Source: JAQGMV01 sp035626595 (GTDB taxonomy: Bacteria; Pseudomonadota; Gammaproteobacteria; Burkholderiales; SG8-41). From it: 64,000 nt of DNA. Made by a program: the position numbers and the translations under genes. Position 1 is the first letter of the stretch. Each line of letters begins with the position of its first letter. Below are positions 15,987 to 24,045 of this stretch, piece after piece. The notes beneath the pieces were generated by a model. The model saw nothing but the letters and a program-made list of their open reading frames with translations. It ran no database searches and was not told the DNA's origin. The DNA is taken from contig DASPNJ010000103.1 in the NCBI GenBank assembly GCA_035626595.1, positions 159,763-223,762 of the forward strand, given 5' to 3'.

Positions 15987-16000
15987 AGCGGCTGCGCGCT

Positions 16001-16225
16001 CTACGCGAGCACCAGCGCCGCGCCGATTCCGGCAGCGATCGCGAACGACCACTGCAGCGTGCGTCGCGGACGCGCCGGAGCAGGCGGCCGCGGACCACGA
16101 TCGAGAACGCCCGCCATGATGGGCAGCAGGACAAGCCCGAGCGCGAAGTCGAGGAGCTGAGGCGTGCGGTTCGGACCCGACTTCTGCCGAGCGTCTCCAG
16201 ACGCCTCTTGGGTATGTACTGACAT
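16001..16225 (-). CDS. small membrane protein, 74 aa
   Basis: A predicted protein with two hydrophobic stretches, LLDFALGLVLLPIMAGVL (about 22-39) and SFAIAAGIGAALVLA (about 60-74), separated by a Pro/Arg-rich loop. The ATG at 16225 is preceded by GGAGG with a 4-nt gap, which supports translation. I do not recognise a family. It is convergent with apaH, whose stop is 15 bp away. Confidence 0.5.
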   Translation of the reverse strand: MSVHTQEASGDARQKSGPNRTPQLLDFALGLVLLPIMAGVLDRGPRPPAPARPRRTLQWSFAIAAGIGAALVLA

Positions 16226-16335
16226 AGGACCTCCGTTCTCTGGTTGACGGTTGATCCCCTGTGCGCAGCAGCGTAGCAAGAACGCTGCCGAACTGGCGGC
16301 GCTTCAGAGCCGGTACGCCGCTTGCGTCGTTCATG

Positions 16336-16405
16336 ATGCCCGCGTAGTACTGCGGGCACCCGCCCGGCGCTGATTACTCGGTTGTGAAAGTTTCAGCGCC
16401 GGGCG
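16336..16405. terminator. two adjacent inverted repeats, probable transcription terminator
   Basis: A perfect 13-bp inverted repeat, CGCCCGGCGCTGA at 16361-16373 and TCAGCGCCGGGCG at 16393-16405, has a 19-nt loop and is followed by TCTTT on the plus strand. Just before it is a smaller hairpin, TGCCCGC/GCGGGCA (16336-16357). It lies 17 bp past the stop of the minus-strand zinc-ribbon gene, so it may serve transcripts from either side. Confidence 0.5.
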
Positions 16406-16421
16406 TCTTTCGAAACTACCC

Positions 16422-16670
16422 CTAATCGAAGAGATCGCTCAACCAGGAGTGCCGTTTACGGTACGGCTGGTGGCGTTTCGCGTCGTCCCGCTGTCGCTGC
16501 GCCGGCCGTTGCACCTCCACGTCGGCTGACTGCATCCGAGCTGCGCGATCGAGAATCTTGTCCAGCTCGCCACGATCGAGCCAGACGCCGCGGCACTGCG
16601 GGCAATAGTCGATCTCCACGCCTTGTCGTTCGGTCATCACGAGATCGGAACCTTCTACAGGACACTTCAC
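16422..16670 (-). CDS. zinc-ribbon (zf-TFIIB family) protein
   Basis: An 82-residue protein with the zf-TFIIB layout: VKCPVEGSDLVMTERQGVEI at the start, then DYCPQCRGVWLDRGELDKIL. One CP pair is replaced by a single Cys plus Val-Glu-Gly, but the second CPQC knuckle and the GVWLDRGEL signature are intact. The C-terminal tail is basic (RQRDDAKRHQPYRKRH). The GTG at 16670 is chosen because GGAGG lies 7 nt upstream; a longer frame from 16694 would place that site inside the gene. The role of this family is unknown. Confidence 0.8.
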   Translation of the reverse strand: MKCPVEGSDLVMTERQGVEIDYCPQCRGVWLDRGELDKILDRAARMQSADVEVQRPAQRQRDDAKRHQPYRKRHSWLSDLFD

Positions 16671-16907
16671 CGGAACACCTCCGCAGTCGAGCACAATTAA
16701 AAGAGACCGTGCGAGGCCACCGGAGTTCTATCGTCGTGTACTGCACGACCACGCAGCGCCGGCTTGACCATGTCCACCGCTCTCCCCATAGTTAACCTTC
16801 GGCCGCGAGACAGGACCGCCTCTCGTTGGATAAAGAATAGCGGGCGGTGTTATCGACTTCGCGCAGTCCCGTCCACCACAAGCCCGTTTTTACGTGAGAG
16901 CTGCATC

Positions 16908-17150
16908 ATGGCTGCAAACGATCCCGGCGGCAGCGTTCTGATCAACGAAGAGCAGTTCAACGAAGCGACCATCAAGCTTTATCAGGCCTTGGCCATCCTG
17001 GGCCTGGTGATCGATGAACACGACCACGAGGACGACGTGCCCGAGGAGCAGGCGGCGATCGAGGCGGCGCGTGATCTGGTGGCCACTGCACGAGACCTTC
17101 TCGTCGCTGGCGGAACACTCGTCGATAAAAAGGGCAACCGCAACGGATAG
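16908..17150 (+). CDS. hypothetical acidic small protein, 80 aa
   Basis: Largely helical and acidic (NEATIKLYQALAILGLVIDE, DHEDDVPEEQAAIEAARDLV) with no Cys, signal or membrane segment. The ATG follows GAGAGCTGCATC. I do not recognise a family. The 237 bp upstream, to the divergent zinc-ribbon gene, contain no repeat and should hold the promoters of both genes. Confidence 0.55.
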   Translation: MAANDPGGSVLINEEQFNEATIKLYQALAILGLVIDEHDHEDDVPEEQAAIEAARDLVATARDLLVAGGTLVDKKGNRNG

Positions 17151-17222
17151 CCGGCGCGCGGCGGGCTTGTACACGCTCCATCACGCGCGTACCATCAAGC
17201 ATCCTTTTCGCGCGGAGGCCGT

Positions 17223-17462
17223 ATGCAGGAAGCCGAACAGTTCGACTGGTCCGACAAGGCGGCGATCGTTGTCAGGCGCGTTGACCCGATAGCGGTGTAC
17301 ACGAACGCCGATGGGGATATTGTGGTAAGACAGCAGCCAAGTAACACGGCGGCCGACAGCGTGATCACGATTCCGCGAGATCGTGTTTACGTCTTCATTG
17401 AAGCCTTACAGCGGCAGTTCAAGGGACCGAGTCTCACCTCAGTGGCCGGCGGCAGTTTATAA
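17223..17462 (+). CDS. hypothetical small protein, 79 aa
   Basis: A soluble-looking protein with alternating beta-type stretches (AIVVRRVDPIAVYTNADGDI, VITIPRDRVYVFIEAL). It has a clear ribosome binding site, GGAGG 4 nt before ATG 17223. Same direction as the 80-aa gene 72 bp upstream, possibly one transcript. Family unknown. The 111 bp after its stop, to the convergent acyltransferase, show nothing notable. Confidence 0.6.
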   Translation: MQEAEQFDWSDKAAIVVRRVDPIAVYTNADGDIVVRQQPSNTAADSVITIPRDRVYVFIEALQRQFKGPSLTSVAGGSL

Positions 17463-17573
17463 ACCGTGGAAATGAGCTCTGCCGGTCGCGTTCGCCTAAT
17501 CGACCGACGCGGAAGCGACGCGCCGCTGTGGCCCACGAAGCATGACTGGTTCAGAACGGGCGACGGACCTGCG

Positions 17574-18368
17574 CTACTCGGCGATGAACAACTCTGGTCG
17601 CACGTACCGCTGTTGCGGGAATAGCATTCGACGAATGGCTTCGCGGGCTTCGTAAGCGAGCTCGCGCCGGTGCCGGTCGCCGGGAAAGATCGGCGGCAGG
17701 AAACACACGTGCGCGAGGATCTCGTGCTGGCTGGTGATGCCCATCAGCGTCTGCCACGCAGACTTCTCCTCGTCGTACGCGGCCTCGGTGCAGAGCGTGC
17801 CGTCGCTGCGGTCGAACCACAGCGCCACCGGCTGAATCGCCGCGCGCGCTTCGAGCGCCGGTTCGAGCAGCGACGCGTGGAACTTGAGCAGCGTCGAACC
17901 GTCCGTCGTCGTGCCTTCCGGAAAGACGGCGAACACGTCACCCGCGACGAGCCGCCGCGCGACCATCTGATTGATGCGCGTCGTATCGCGCCGCCGCCCA
18001 CGATCGATGAAGAGCGTCCCGGCCCGCGCGCACAGCCAGCCGAGCAGCGGCCAGCGGCGGATTTCCGCCTTCGCGACGAAGCGCACCGCGACGATCGCAT
18101 TGATCATGCAGATGTCGAGCCACGACACGTGATTCGCGACCAGCATCAGCGGCCGGATCGTGTACGGCGGCGGCATCCCGTGGAGAAACAGCCGCACGTT
18201 GAGGATCGTGAGGAGCTGCAGCGACCAGTGCTCGATCTCACGCCTGCGGCGCGCGGCGCTCTGGAGGGGAAACAGGAACGTGGAGATCGCCAGGCCGCGC
18301 GCGACATGCAGCGCCAGGCGCGTGACGCGCGCCCACCGTTTCAGCGACTGGGCAAACCGAACCCGCAT
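17574..18368 (-). CDS. PlsC-family lysophospholipid/1-acyl-glycerol-3-phosphate acyltransferase
   Basis: A 264-residue membrane-associated acyltransferase. The catalytic NHVSWLD (NHx4D, residues 79-85) and the FPEGTT substrate motif (149-154) are both intact. An N-terminal hydrophobic segment lies around residues 25-40. It would transfer an acyl group to lysophosphatidate or a related lysolipid (ornithine lipid synthesis is an alternative, OlsA type). The ATG at 18368 is used: the frame continues upstream, but only into two R3 repeats (LSLSKH-type translation), which are unlikely to be coding. Confidence 0.88.
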   Translation of the reverse strand: MRVRFAQSLKRWARVTRLALHVARGLAISTFLFPLQSAARRRREIEHWSLQLLTILNVRLFLHGMPPPYTIRPLMLVANHVSWLDICMINAIVAVRFVAKAEIRRWPLLGWLCARAGTLFIDRGRRRDTTRINQMVARRLVAGDVFAVFPEGTTTDGSTLLKFHASLLEPALEARAAIQPVALWFDRSDGTLCTEAAYDEEKSAWQTLMGITSQHEILAHVCFLPPIFPGDRHRRELAYEAREAIRRMLFPQQRYVRPELFIAE

Positions 18369-18433
18369 CGCGCCATTATAGGAGGCGCCCTGCGGATGGC
18401 CTCTCTCGCGGCGAAAGAGACAGCGCGGATTTC

Positions 18434-18497
18434 CCTTCGCTCTGAGCGCGTCGAAGGGTGAACGGCCTGCGTGCTTCGACAAGCTCAGCACGACCGG
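18434..18497. repeat. R3 dispersed repeat, two units
   Basis: CCTTCGCTCTGAGCGCGTCG followed by AAGGGTGAACGG, then a second unit GCTTCGACAAGCTCAGCACG followed by ACCGG. Both belong to the CCTTCGACAGGCTCAGGACG family. They lie between the acyltransferase start and the SlyB-like gene. Confidence 0.75.
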
Positions 18498-18566
18498 TGG
18501 TGAACGGCCTTCGGTGGCGAGGAGCCCGTGCTCGCGGGCGCAGCCGAGCGGCGCCTCGTGCGTTCT

Positions 18567-19028
18567 TCAGCGGGTGACGCGGGAGGTGGCGCCGTCGGAC
18601 AGTATCCGCACGCGGTCGCCGGGCCGGAATGTTTCGTCGGCCTCCTGCATGATCGCGACCATCTGGCCGTTGTCGAGCTTGACGGTGACTTCGACGCCCT
18701 GCCGCGCCGTCGCGCTTTGCTCGACCGCCTGCCCCGCGATGCCCCCGACCACCGCGCCCGCGATCGCGCCGAGCGCCGAGCCGCGTCCGCGGCCGATCGT
18801 GCTGCCCGCGACGCCGCCCGCGACAGCGCCGGCCGCGGGGCCGACCCCGCTACGGGTGCCTTCGAGCTTCACTTCGCGCACGCTTTCGACGTATCCCATG
18901 CGCACCGTCTGCTCGCGCCGCGCCTGATCGCGCGAGTACGAGCCGCCGCCCAGGCCCGGCGCGGCGCAGCCGGTCACGAGCGTTACGAGCGCCACGGCGG
19001 CGATCGTGATTTTGCGTTTGATGTTCAT
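18567..19028 (-). CDS. SlyB/glycine-zipper 2TM outer-membrane lipoprotein
   Basis: A 153-residue lipoprotein. The signal peptide ends LVTGC, with lipid on C21. A glycine-zipper domain follows (about 62-100: GPAAGAVAGGVAGSTIGRGR, then GSALGAIAGAVVGGIAG), then a beta-rich tail VEVTVKLDNGQMVAIMQEAD and VRILSD. It matches SlyB/Pcp-type outer-membrane lipoproteins linked to envelope integrity and divalent-cation stress. The start is ATG 19028. Confidence 0.88.
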   Translation of the reverse strand: MNIKRKITIAAVALVTLVTGCAAPGLGGGSYSRDQARREQTVRMGYVESVREVKLEGTRSGVGPAAGAVAGGVAGSTIGRGRGSALGAIAGAVVGGIAGQAVEQSATARQGVEVTVKLDNGQMVAIMQEADETFRPGDRVRILSDGATSRVTR

Positions 19029-19036
19029 GCCTGATG

Positions 19037-19113
19037 CCCCCTTCACCCTACCCTCTCCCCGCAAGCGGCGGCGAGGGCATTTACTGTGGTCCGCCCCGCA
19101 AGCGGGGCGAGCC
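19037..19113. repeat. R5 dispersed repeat with a short duplication
   Basis: CCCTTCACCCTACCCTCTCC CCGCAAGCGG-type hairpin. It is followed by two copies of ATTTACTGTGG with CGCAAGCGGGGCGAGCC-like spacers. It lies between the PfkB-family kinase stop and the SlyB-like start. Confidence 0.55.
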
Positions 19114-19138
19114 GATTTACTGTGGCCGCCGGTGGTGC

Positions 19139-20074
19139 TTACCAGAGCGGCGAGCCGAAGGCGCGCCGGTACTGATCGGCGATCTCGTCGCGCGTGAAGC
19201 TGTGGTTCTGCCCGCCGCGTCGCGCGATCTTCATCGAGCCGATGAGCGACGCGAGCCGTCCCGTCGTCTCCCAGTCCATGCCGTTGGCGATCCCGTACAG
19301 AAGCCCGGCCCTGAACGCGTCTCCGCACCCGGTGGGATCGACGATTTCCGCTGCTTTAACGCACGGTATGTCTATCTGATGACCGCCGGCGTGGATCACC
19401 GAGCCCCGCGCGCCGAGTGTGACCACGAAAGCCTGCACGAGTTTCGCAAGCGCGTCGATCGACTTGCCCGTGCGCTCCTGGAGCATCTGCGCTTCGTAAT
19501 CGTTGACCGCGACGTACTCCGCCAGCCGCACGAATTCCAACAGCTCGTCGCCGCTGAACATCGGCAGTCCCTGACCCGGGTCGAACATGAACGGAACGCC
19601 GCGCTCGTGGAATTCCCGCGCGTGCTGGAGCATGCCGTCGCGGCCGTCCGGCGCGATGATTCCGAGCTTGGGTTCCGGCGCTTCGCTCACGTGGTTCTGG
19701 TGCGAATAGTTCATCGCGCCGGGATGGAAGGCCGTGATCTGGTTGTCGTCGAGATCGGTGGTGATGAACGCCTGAGCCGTGTAGGTGTCGGGCACCCGCC
19801 TGATGCATTGCTGGGAGATGCCGAGCTTCTCCAGCCGTTCCGCGTAAGGCGCGTAATCCTCGCCGACCGTCGCCATGATCAGCGGATCGTCGCCGAGCAG
19901 CCTCAGGCTGTACGCGATGTTGCCCGCGCAGCCGCCGAACTCGCGCCGCAGCTCGGGCACGAGAAACGCGACGTTCAGGATGTGCAGCTTGTCGGGAAGG
20001 ATGTGATTCGTGAAGCGATCGCGGAACACCATGATGGTGTCGTACGCGATGGACCCGCAGATGACGGTAGACAT
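19139..20074 (-). CDS. PfkB/ribokinase-family carbohydrate or adenosine kinase
   Basis: A 311-residue cytosolic kinase. The N-terminal signature-1 region is FGGCAGNIAYSLRLLGDDP, and the C-terminal signature 2 is DPTGCGDAFRAGLLYG, with the catalytic Asp in GCGDAF. ATP-site residues follow VTLGARGSVIHAGG. In betaproteobacteria such a protein is often annotated as an adenosine-kinase-like carbohydrate kinase; the substrate cannot be fixed from sequence. ATG 20074 is chosen over an upstream start at 20095 because STVICGSIAYDTI is the normal family beginning. Confidence 0.9.
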   Translation of the reverse strand: MSTVICGSIAYDTIMVFRDRFTNHILPDKLHILNVAFLVPELRREFGGCAGNIAYSLRLLGDDPLIMATVGEDYAPYAERLEKLGISQQCIRRVPDTYTAQAFITTDLDDNQITAFHPGAMNYSHQNHVSEAPEPKLGIIAPDGRDGMLQHAREFHERGVPFMFDPGQGLPMFSGDELLEFVRLAEYVAVNDYEAQMLQERTGKSIDALAKLVQAFVVTLGARGSVIHAGGHQIDIPCVKAAEIVDPTGCGDAFRAGLLYGIANGMDWETTGRLASLIGSMKIARRGGQNHSFTRDEIADQYRRAFGSPLW

Positions 20075-20097
20075 GCGCGGGATTATACGTGGCACAC

Positions 20098-20163
20098 CGT
20101 CACCCCCGCGAAAGCGGGGTCCAGAACCGCTACTGGATTCCCGCCTGCGCGGGAATGACGGAC
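20098..20163. repeat. R1 dispersed repeat pair (dRS3-like)
   Basis: CGTCACCCCCGCGAAAGCGG GGTCCAGAAC faces GGATTCCCGCCTGCGCGGGA ATGACGG across a short centre (CGCTACT). It fills the gap between the kinase start and dgkA stop exactly. It is the clearest copy of the family. Confidence 0.8.
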
Positions 20164-20164
20164 G

Positions 20165-20545
20165 CTACGGCACCAGGACGAGCAGCCAGACCATCGGCAC
20201 ATTCAGCAGCGCGAGCATCACGGCCGCGCTGCCCATGTCTTTCGCGCGCTTCGCGAGCACATGGTCTTCCAGCGAGATCCTGTCGGTGACCGACTCGATC
20301 GCGGAGTTGATGAGCTCGACGATCAGCACCAGCAGCACCGAGGCCACCATCAGCGCCTTGCCGACCCCGGTCGTCGGTGCGTGCAGCGCGATCGGCACGA
20401 GGATGAGCGCGAGCACCAGCTCGACGCGGAAAGCGTCCTCGTGGCGCAGCGCCGCGGACAGCCCGTCGAGCGAATAAAAGAGCGCCTTCCACAGCCGCGA
20501 GAAAGGTCCGCGGCTTTTCTGCCAGGTTCTTACCGGGGGCGCCAC
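20165..20545 (-). CDS. dgkA: diacylglycerol kinase (DgkA)
   Basis: A 126-residue inner-membrane enzyme with three transmembrane helices. It phosphorylates diacylglycerol to phosphatidate for phospholipid recycling. Signatures: LRHEDAFRVELVLA (about 34-47) and VELINSAIESVTDRIS, which holds the catalytic ENTAIE-type helix. The GTG start at 20545 lies inside the last codons of gcvPB (16-bp overlap), so it appears to be the last gene of the gcv operon, although its function is unrelated. Confidence 0.9.
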   Translation of the reverse strand: MAPPVRTWQKSRGPFSRLWKALFYSLDGLSAALRHEDAFRVELVLALILVPIALHAPTTGVGKALMVASVLLVLIVELINSAIESVTDRISLEDHVLAKRAKDMGSAAVMLALLNVPMVWLLVLVP

Positions 20546-21978
20546 TTGAGGTCGAGCTCGCGCGCGGCCTTCACGTCGTCGAGCCGCTTGACCGGCGTCG
20601 TATGCGGCGCGGTCTTGACGATCTGCGGGTTCGAGCGCGCTTCCTCGAGGATCTCTTTCATCGCGGCGACGAAGGCGTCGAGCGTCTCCTTCGTTTCAGT
20701 CTCCGTCGGCTCGATCAGCAGGCATTCCGGGACGAGCTGCGGAAAGTACGTCGTCGGCGCGTGAAACCCCTTGTCGAGCAGGCGCTTCGCGAAATCCATC
20801 GCGGTGACGCCGGTTTCGTCCTTGACCCGCTTCAGCGTGACGATGAACTCGTGGCTCGCGCGCCGCTCGGGGAACGCGAGATCGAAGCCCGCGCGCTCGA
20901 GCTCCTTCATCAGGTAATTCGCGTTGAGCGTCGCGAACTCGGCAACACGTCGCATGCCTTCCGCACCGAGCATGCGCGCATAGGCATACGCGCGCAGCAG
21001 CACGCCGACATTGCCGAGATGCGCCCCCATGCGGCCGATCGACTGCGGCCGCTCGCGCTCGTCGGCGAGCTTGAACCCGCCGTTGACAGGCACGACCACC
21101 GGCACCGGCAGGAACGGTTCCAGCGTTTTCGACACGCCGACCGGGCCCGAGCCGGGTCCCCCGCCCCCGTGCGGTGTCGAGAATGTCTTGTGCAGGTTGA
21201 TGTGGATCGCGTCGAAGCCCATGTCGCCCGGCTTCACCTTGCCGAGGATCGCGTTCAGATTGGCCCCGTCGTAGTAGAGCAGCCCGCCCGCCTCGTGAAC
21301 GACGCGCTGCATGTCCATGATCCGGCGCTCGAAGACGCCGAGCGTCGAGGGGTTCGTGAGCATGAGCCCGGCGGTCTGCGGGCCGACTGCGGCCGTGAGC
21401 GCGGCCATCTCGACGTCGCCGTTGGCGTCGATCGGAATCTCGCGCACGGTATAGCCGCACATGACCGCCGTTGCCGGGTTGGTGCCATGCGCCGCCGAAG
21501 GCACGAGTATCTCCGTGCGCCGCGTATCGCGCCGTGCGTCGTGATACGCGCGGATCATCGCGACGCCGGCGAGCTCGCCCTGCGCGCCGGCCATGGGCGC
21601 GAGGCTCACCGCGGCCATGCCGGTGACCGCCTTCAGCATCTCCTGCAGCTCGTGCAGGCATGCGAGGAAACCCTGCCCCGTCTCGTCGGGCGCGTCCGGA
21701 TGGCGCGCGAGGAACTGCGGCAGCATCGCGAGCGCGTTCGAGCTGCGCGGGTTGTACTTCATCGTGCACGACCCGAGCGGATAGAAGTGCGTGTCGATCG
21801 AGAAGTTCTTCTGCGAAAGCGCCGTGTAGTGGCGCACGGCGTCGAGCTCCGAGACTTCGGGCAGGAGCGGCGGCGTGCTGCGCAGCAGGCGCTCGGGCAG
21901 ATCGAGCTTTTCGCCGCGCGGCTCGATCGCCTGCGCGTGGTTGCGCCGTCCGCGCCGGGATTTTTCGAAGATCAGCAT
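20530..21978 (-). CDS. gcvPB: glycine dehydrogenase (decarboxylating) subunit 2
   Basis: A 482-residue C-terminal half of the P-protein. It carries the pyridoxal-phosphate lysine in NLHKTFSTPHGGGGPGSGPV, with THFYPLGSCTMKYNP near the N-terminus. It decarboxylates glycine together with GcvPA and passes the aminomethyl group to GcvH. ATG 21978 gives the family start MLIFEKSRRGRR; an upstream in-frame TTG (21987) is less likely. The gap to tpx is filled by an 8-bp tandem repeat. Confidence 0.95.
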   Translation of the reverse strand: MLIFEKSRRGRRNHAQAIEPRGEKLDLPERLLRSTPPLLPEVSELDAVRHYTALSQKNFSIDTHFYPLGSCTMKYNPRSSNALAMLPQFLARHPDAPDETGQGFLACLHELQEMLKAVTGMAAVSLAPMAGAQGELAGVAMIRAYHDARRDTRRTEILVPSAAHGTNPATAVMCGYTVREIPIDANGDVEMAALTAAVGPQTAGLMLTNPSTLGVFERRIMDMQRVVHEAGGLLYYDGANLNAILGKVKPGDMGFDAIHINLHKTFSTPHGGGGPGSGPVGVSKTLEPFLPVPVVVPVNGGFKLADERERPQSIGRMGAHLGNVGVLLRAYAYARMLGAEGMRRVAEFATLNANYLMKELERAGFDLAFPERRASHEFIVTLKRVKDETGVTAMDFAKRLLDKGFHAPTTYFPQLVPECLLIEPTETETKETLDAFVAAMKEILEEARSNPQIVKTAPHTTPVKRLDDVKAARELDLKWRPR

Positions 21979-21988
21979 GCGTTGCAAG

Positions 21989-22096
21989 GTGACGCGGTGA
22001 CGCGGTGACGCGGTGACGCGGTCACACGTTGACGCGCCGACCCGGTTGAAATTGCAGCTGAGTTCGTCACTTCGTCACTCCATCACTTCGTCACTT
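21989..22096. repeat. 8-bp tandem repeats (GTGACGCG / GTGACGAA)
   Basis: Four GTGACGCG units in a row at 21989-22020 plus a variant GTCACACG. At 22062-22096 there is a run of TGACGAAG-type units in the opposite sense (cttcgtca x2, ctccatca, cttcgtca). The second run overlaps the 3' end of tpx and encodes its last residues, VTK and stop. Confidence 0.8.
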
Positions 22097-22592
22097 GGAG
22101 CGCCGCCAGCGCGGCTTCGTAGTTGGGCTCCTGCTTGATCTCCGGCACGAGCTCGGAGTGCAGCACCTTGTTGTTTTCGTCCAGCACGATCACCGCGCGC
22201 GACGTGAGGCCCTTGAGCGCGCCGTCCGCGATGTCGACACCGAGCTTCGAATGGACGTCGCGGTTGCGAAACGTCGAGAGCGTGACCACGTTGTTCAGGC
22301 CCTCCGCGCCGCAAAAGCGCGGGCCGACGAAAGGCAGGTCGGCCGAGACGACCAGCACGACCGCGTTCTGCGCATCGCCCGCTTTCTGGTTGAAGGTACG
22401 CGTGGACGTCTGGCACACCGGCGTATCGAGACTCGGCACGATGTTCAGGATCTTGCGCTTGCCCGCGTAGTCCTTGAGGCTCACTTCCTTCAGATCCTTG
22501 CCGGTGAGCGTGAAATCGGGAACGGTGTCGCCGGGCTTCGGGAAGTTGCCGTTCACGGTGATCGCGTTGCCGCCGAGCGTTACATTTGCCAT
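22083..22592 (-). CDS. tpx: thiol peroxidase (Tpx, peroxiredoxin)
   Basis: A 169-residue atypical 2-Cys peroxiredoxin that reduces H2O2 and alkyl hydroperoxides with thioredoxin. The peroxidatic Cys is C60 in PSLDTPVCQTSTR and the resolving Cys is C94 in RFCGAEG. The normal family start is MANVTLGGNAITVNG, with AAGGAG 7 nt upstream. It lies between gcvPA and gcvPB, same strand, 18 bp after the gcvPA region. The last codons come from the adjacent tandem repeat. Confidence 0.96.
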   Translation of the reverse strand: MANVTLGGNAITVNGNFPKPGDTVPDFTLTGKDLKEVSLKDYAGKRKILNIVPSLDTPVCQTSTRTFNQKAGDAQNAVVLVVSADLPFVGPRFCGAEGLNNVVTLSTFRNRDVHSKLGVDIADGALKGLTSRAVIVLDENNKVLHSELVPEIKQEPNYEAALAALQVTK

Positions 22593-22610
22593 TTCAGTCT
22601 CCTTGAGGGT

Positions 22611-23963
22611 CTAACCGACTGCGCGCGCCAGCGCCCTGGCGTAGCGCTCGAGATCGTCGGAAGTCTTGGTTTCGGTCGCGCACACGAGCAGCGCAGGGCC
22701 GAGCTCGGGATAATGCGGCGTCAGATCGAGGCCGCCCAGTATGCCGTCGGCCTGGAGGGCCCGCAACACGGGCGCCACGGGTTTCCCGAGCCTCACGACG
22801 AATTCGTGGAAGACGTGCGCATCGAAGCATGGCCTGACGCCGGTCACCGCCGCCAGCCGCTCACGCAGTTGCGTCGCGTTCGCATGACTCGCGCGGGCGA
22901 CGTTCGCGAGACCCGAAGGCCCCAGCAGCGCCATATATATAGTCGCCGCGGTGACCATCAGCCCCTGGTTCGTGCAGATGTTCGACGTCGCCTTGGAGCG
23001 GCGGATGTGCTGCTCGCGCGCCTGCAGCGTCAGCGTGTAGCCGGTGCGTCCATCGGTATCGACCGTTTTGCCGACGATGCGCCCCGGCATCTGCCGCACG
23101 AGCGCGTCGCGGCACGCCATGAATCCGAAGTACGGTCCGCCGCCCGACAGCGGAATGCCGAGCGGCTGCCCGTCGCCGACCGCGATGTCGGCACCTTTTG
23201 CGCCCCACTCGCCCGGTGGGCGCAGCAGCGCCAGCGCCGTGGGATTCACGACCGCGATCGCGAGCAGGCCCTGCGCGTGCGCCCAGTCCACGAGCTCGTC
23301 CACGTTTTCGAGCGCGCCGAAGAAATTCGGCTGCGCAACGACCAGCGCCGCGCTGCCATCGGCGCCGAGCGTGCTCACGTTCTGCAGCGGCGTGCAACCG
23401 GTGCGAGCGTCGTAGTCGATCTCGGTCAACTCGATGCCCTGGTTGTACACGATGCTGCGCACGACCTTGCGCCAGCGCGGGTCGAGCGTGCGCGGAACCA
23501 GAACGCGACGCCCGGTCTTGTGCGCGCGCACCGCCATCAACACGGCTTCGGCCAGCGCGGACGCGCCCTCGTACAGGCTCGCGTTGGTGACGTCGAGACC
23601 CGTCAACGAGGTCATCATCGACTGATACTCGTACAGGAGCTGCAGCGTGCCCTGGCTCGCCTCGGCCTGGTACGGCGTATACGACGAATAGAACTCGCCG
23701 CGCGTGGCGATCTGCCACACCGCTGCGGGAATGTGGTGCTCGTACGCACCGGCGCCGATGAAGCTCAGGTACTCGCCGTCGTCCGCCGCGCGAGCGCGCA
23801 TGAGACGCGTCAGCTCGAGCTCGTTCAAGCCCGCGGGCACGCCGTCGAGGCTCACGCCGCGCAGCGATCCGGGAATCTCGTCGAACAGCGCGTCGACGCG
23901 GTCGACGCCGATCGCCTTCAGCATGGCGCGGACGTCTTCGTCAGTGTGGGGTATGAATGGCAT
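22611..23963 (-). CDS. gcvPA: glycine dehydrogenase (decarboxylating) subunit 1
   Basis: A 450-residue N-terminal half of the split P-protein. Recognisable blocks are MPFIPHTDEDVRAMLKAIGV, FIGAGAYEHHIPAAV, FYSSYTPYQAEASQGTLQLL and NASLYEGASA. It works with GcvPB. The split form (PA + PB) is usual in several betaproteobacteria and Gram-positives, while enterics have one gcvP. The upstream gap to gcvH is filled by GTGACGAA repeats, and tpx follows. Confidence 0.95.
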   Translation of the reverse strand: MPFIPHTDEDVRAMLKAIGVDRVDALFDEIPGSLRGVSLDGVPAGLNELELTRLMRARAADDGEYLSFIGAGAYEHHIPAAVWQIATRGEFYSSYTPYQAEASQGTLQLLYEYQSMMTSLTGLDVTNASLYEGASALAEAVLMAVRAHKTGRRVLVPRTLDPRWRKVVRSIVYNQGIELTEIDYDARTGCTPLQNVSTLGADGSAALVVAQPNFFGALENVDELVDWAHAQGLLAIAVVNPTALALLRPPGEWGAKGADIAVGDGQPLGIPLSGGGPYFGFMACRDALVRQMPGRIVGKTVDTDGRTGYTLTLQAREQHIRRSKATSNICTNQGLMVTAATIYMALLGPSGLANVARASHANATQLRERLAAVTGVRPCFDAHVFHEFVVRLGKPVAPVLRALQADGILGGLDLTPHYPELGPALLVCATETKTSDDLERYARALARAVG

Positions 23964-23970
23964 GGTTTCT

Positions 23971-24045
23971 GGTGACGAAGTGACGAAGTGACGAAGTGTC
24001 TGGATGCCCTACCGCGTCACTTCGTCACCGCGTCACTGCGTCACT
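23971..24045. repeat. 8-bp tandem repeats between gcvH and gcvPA
   Basis: Three GTGACGAA units and a partial one at 23972-23999, then at 24013-24045 mixed units in the opposite sense (CGCGTCACTTCGTCACCGCG and TCACTGCGTCA). Same units as at 21989-22096, so the two arrays flank gcvPA-tpx and could form long-range pairings. Confidence 0.8.

Noticed and set aside
21989..24045. The repeat arrays as a CRISPR
   Set aside because: Units are 8 bp, with no spacers of constant length and no cas genes in the window.
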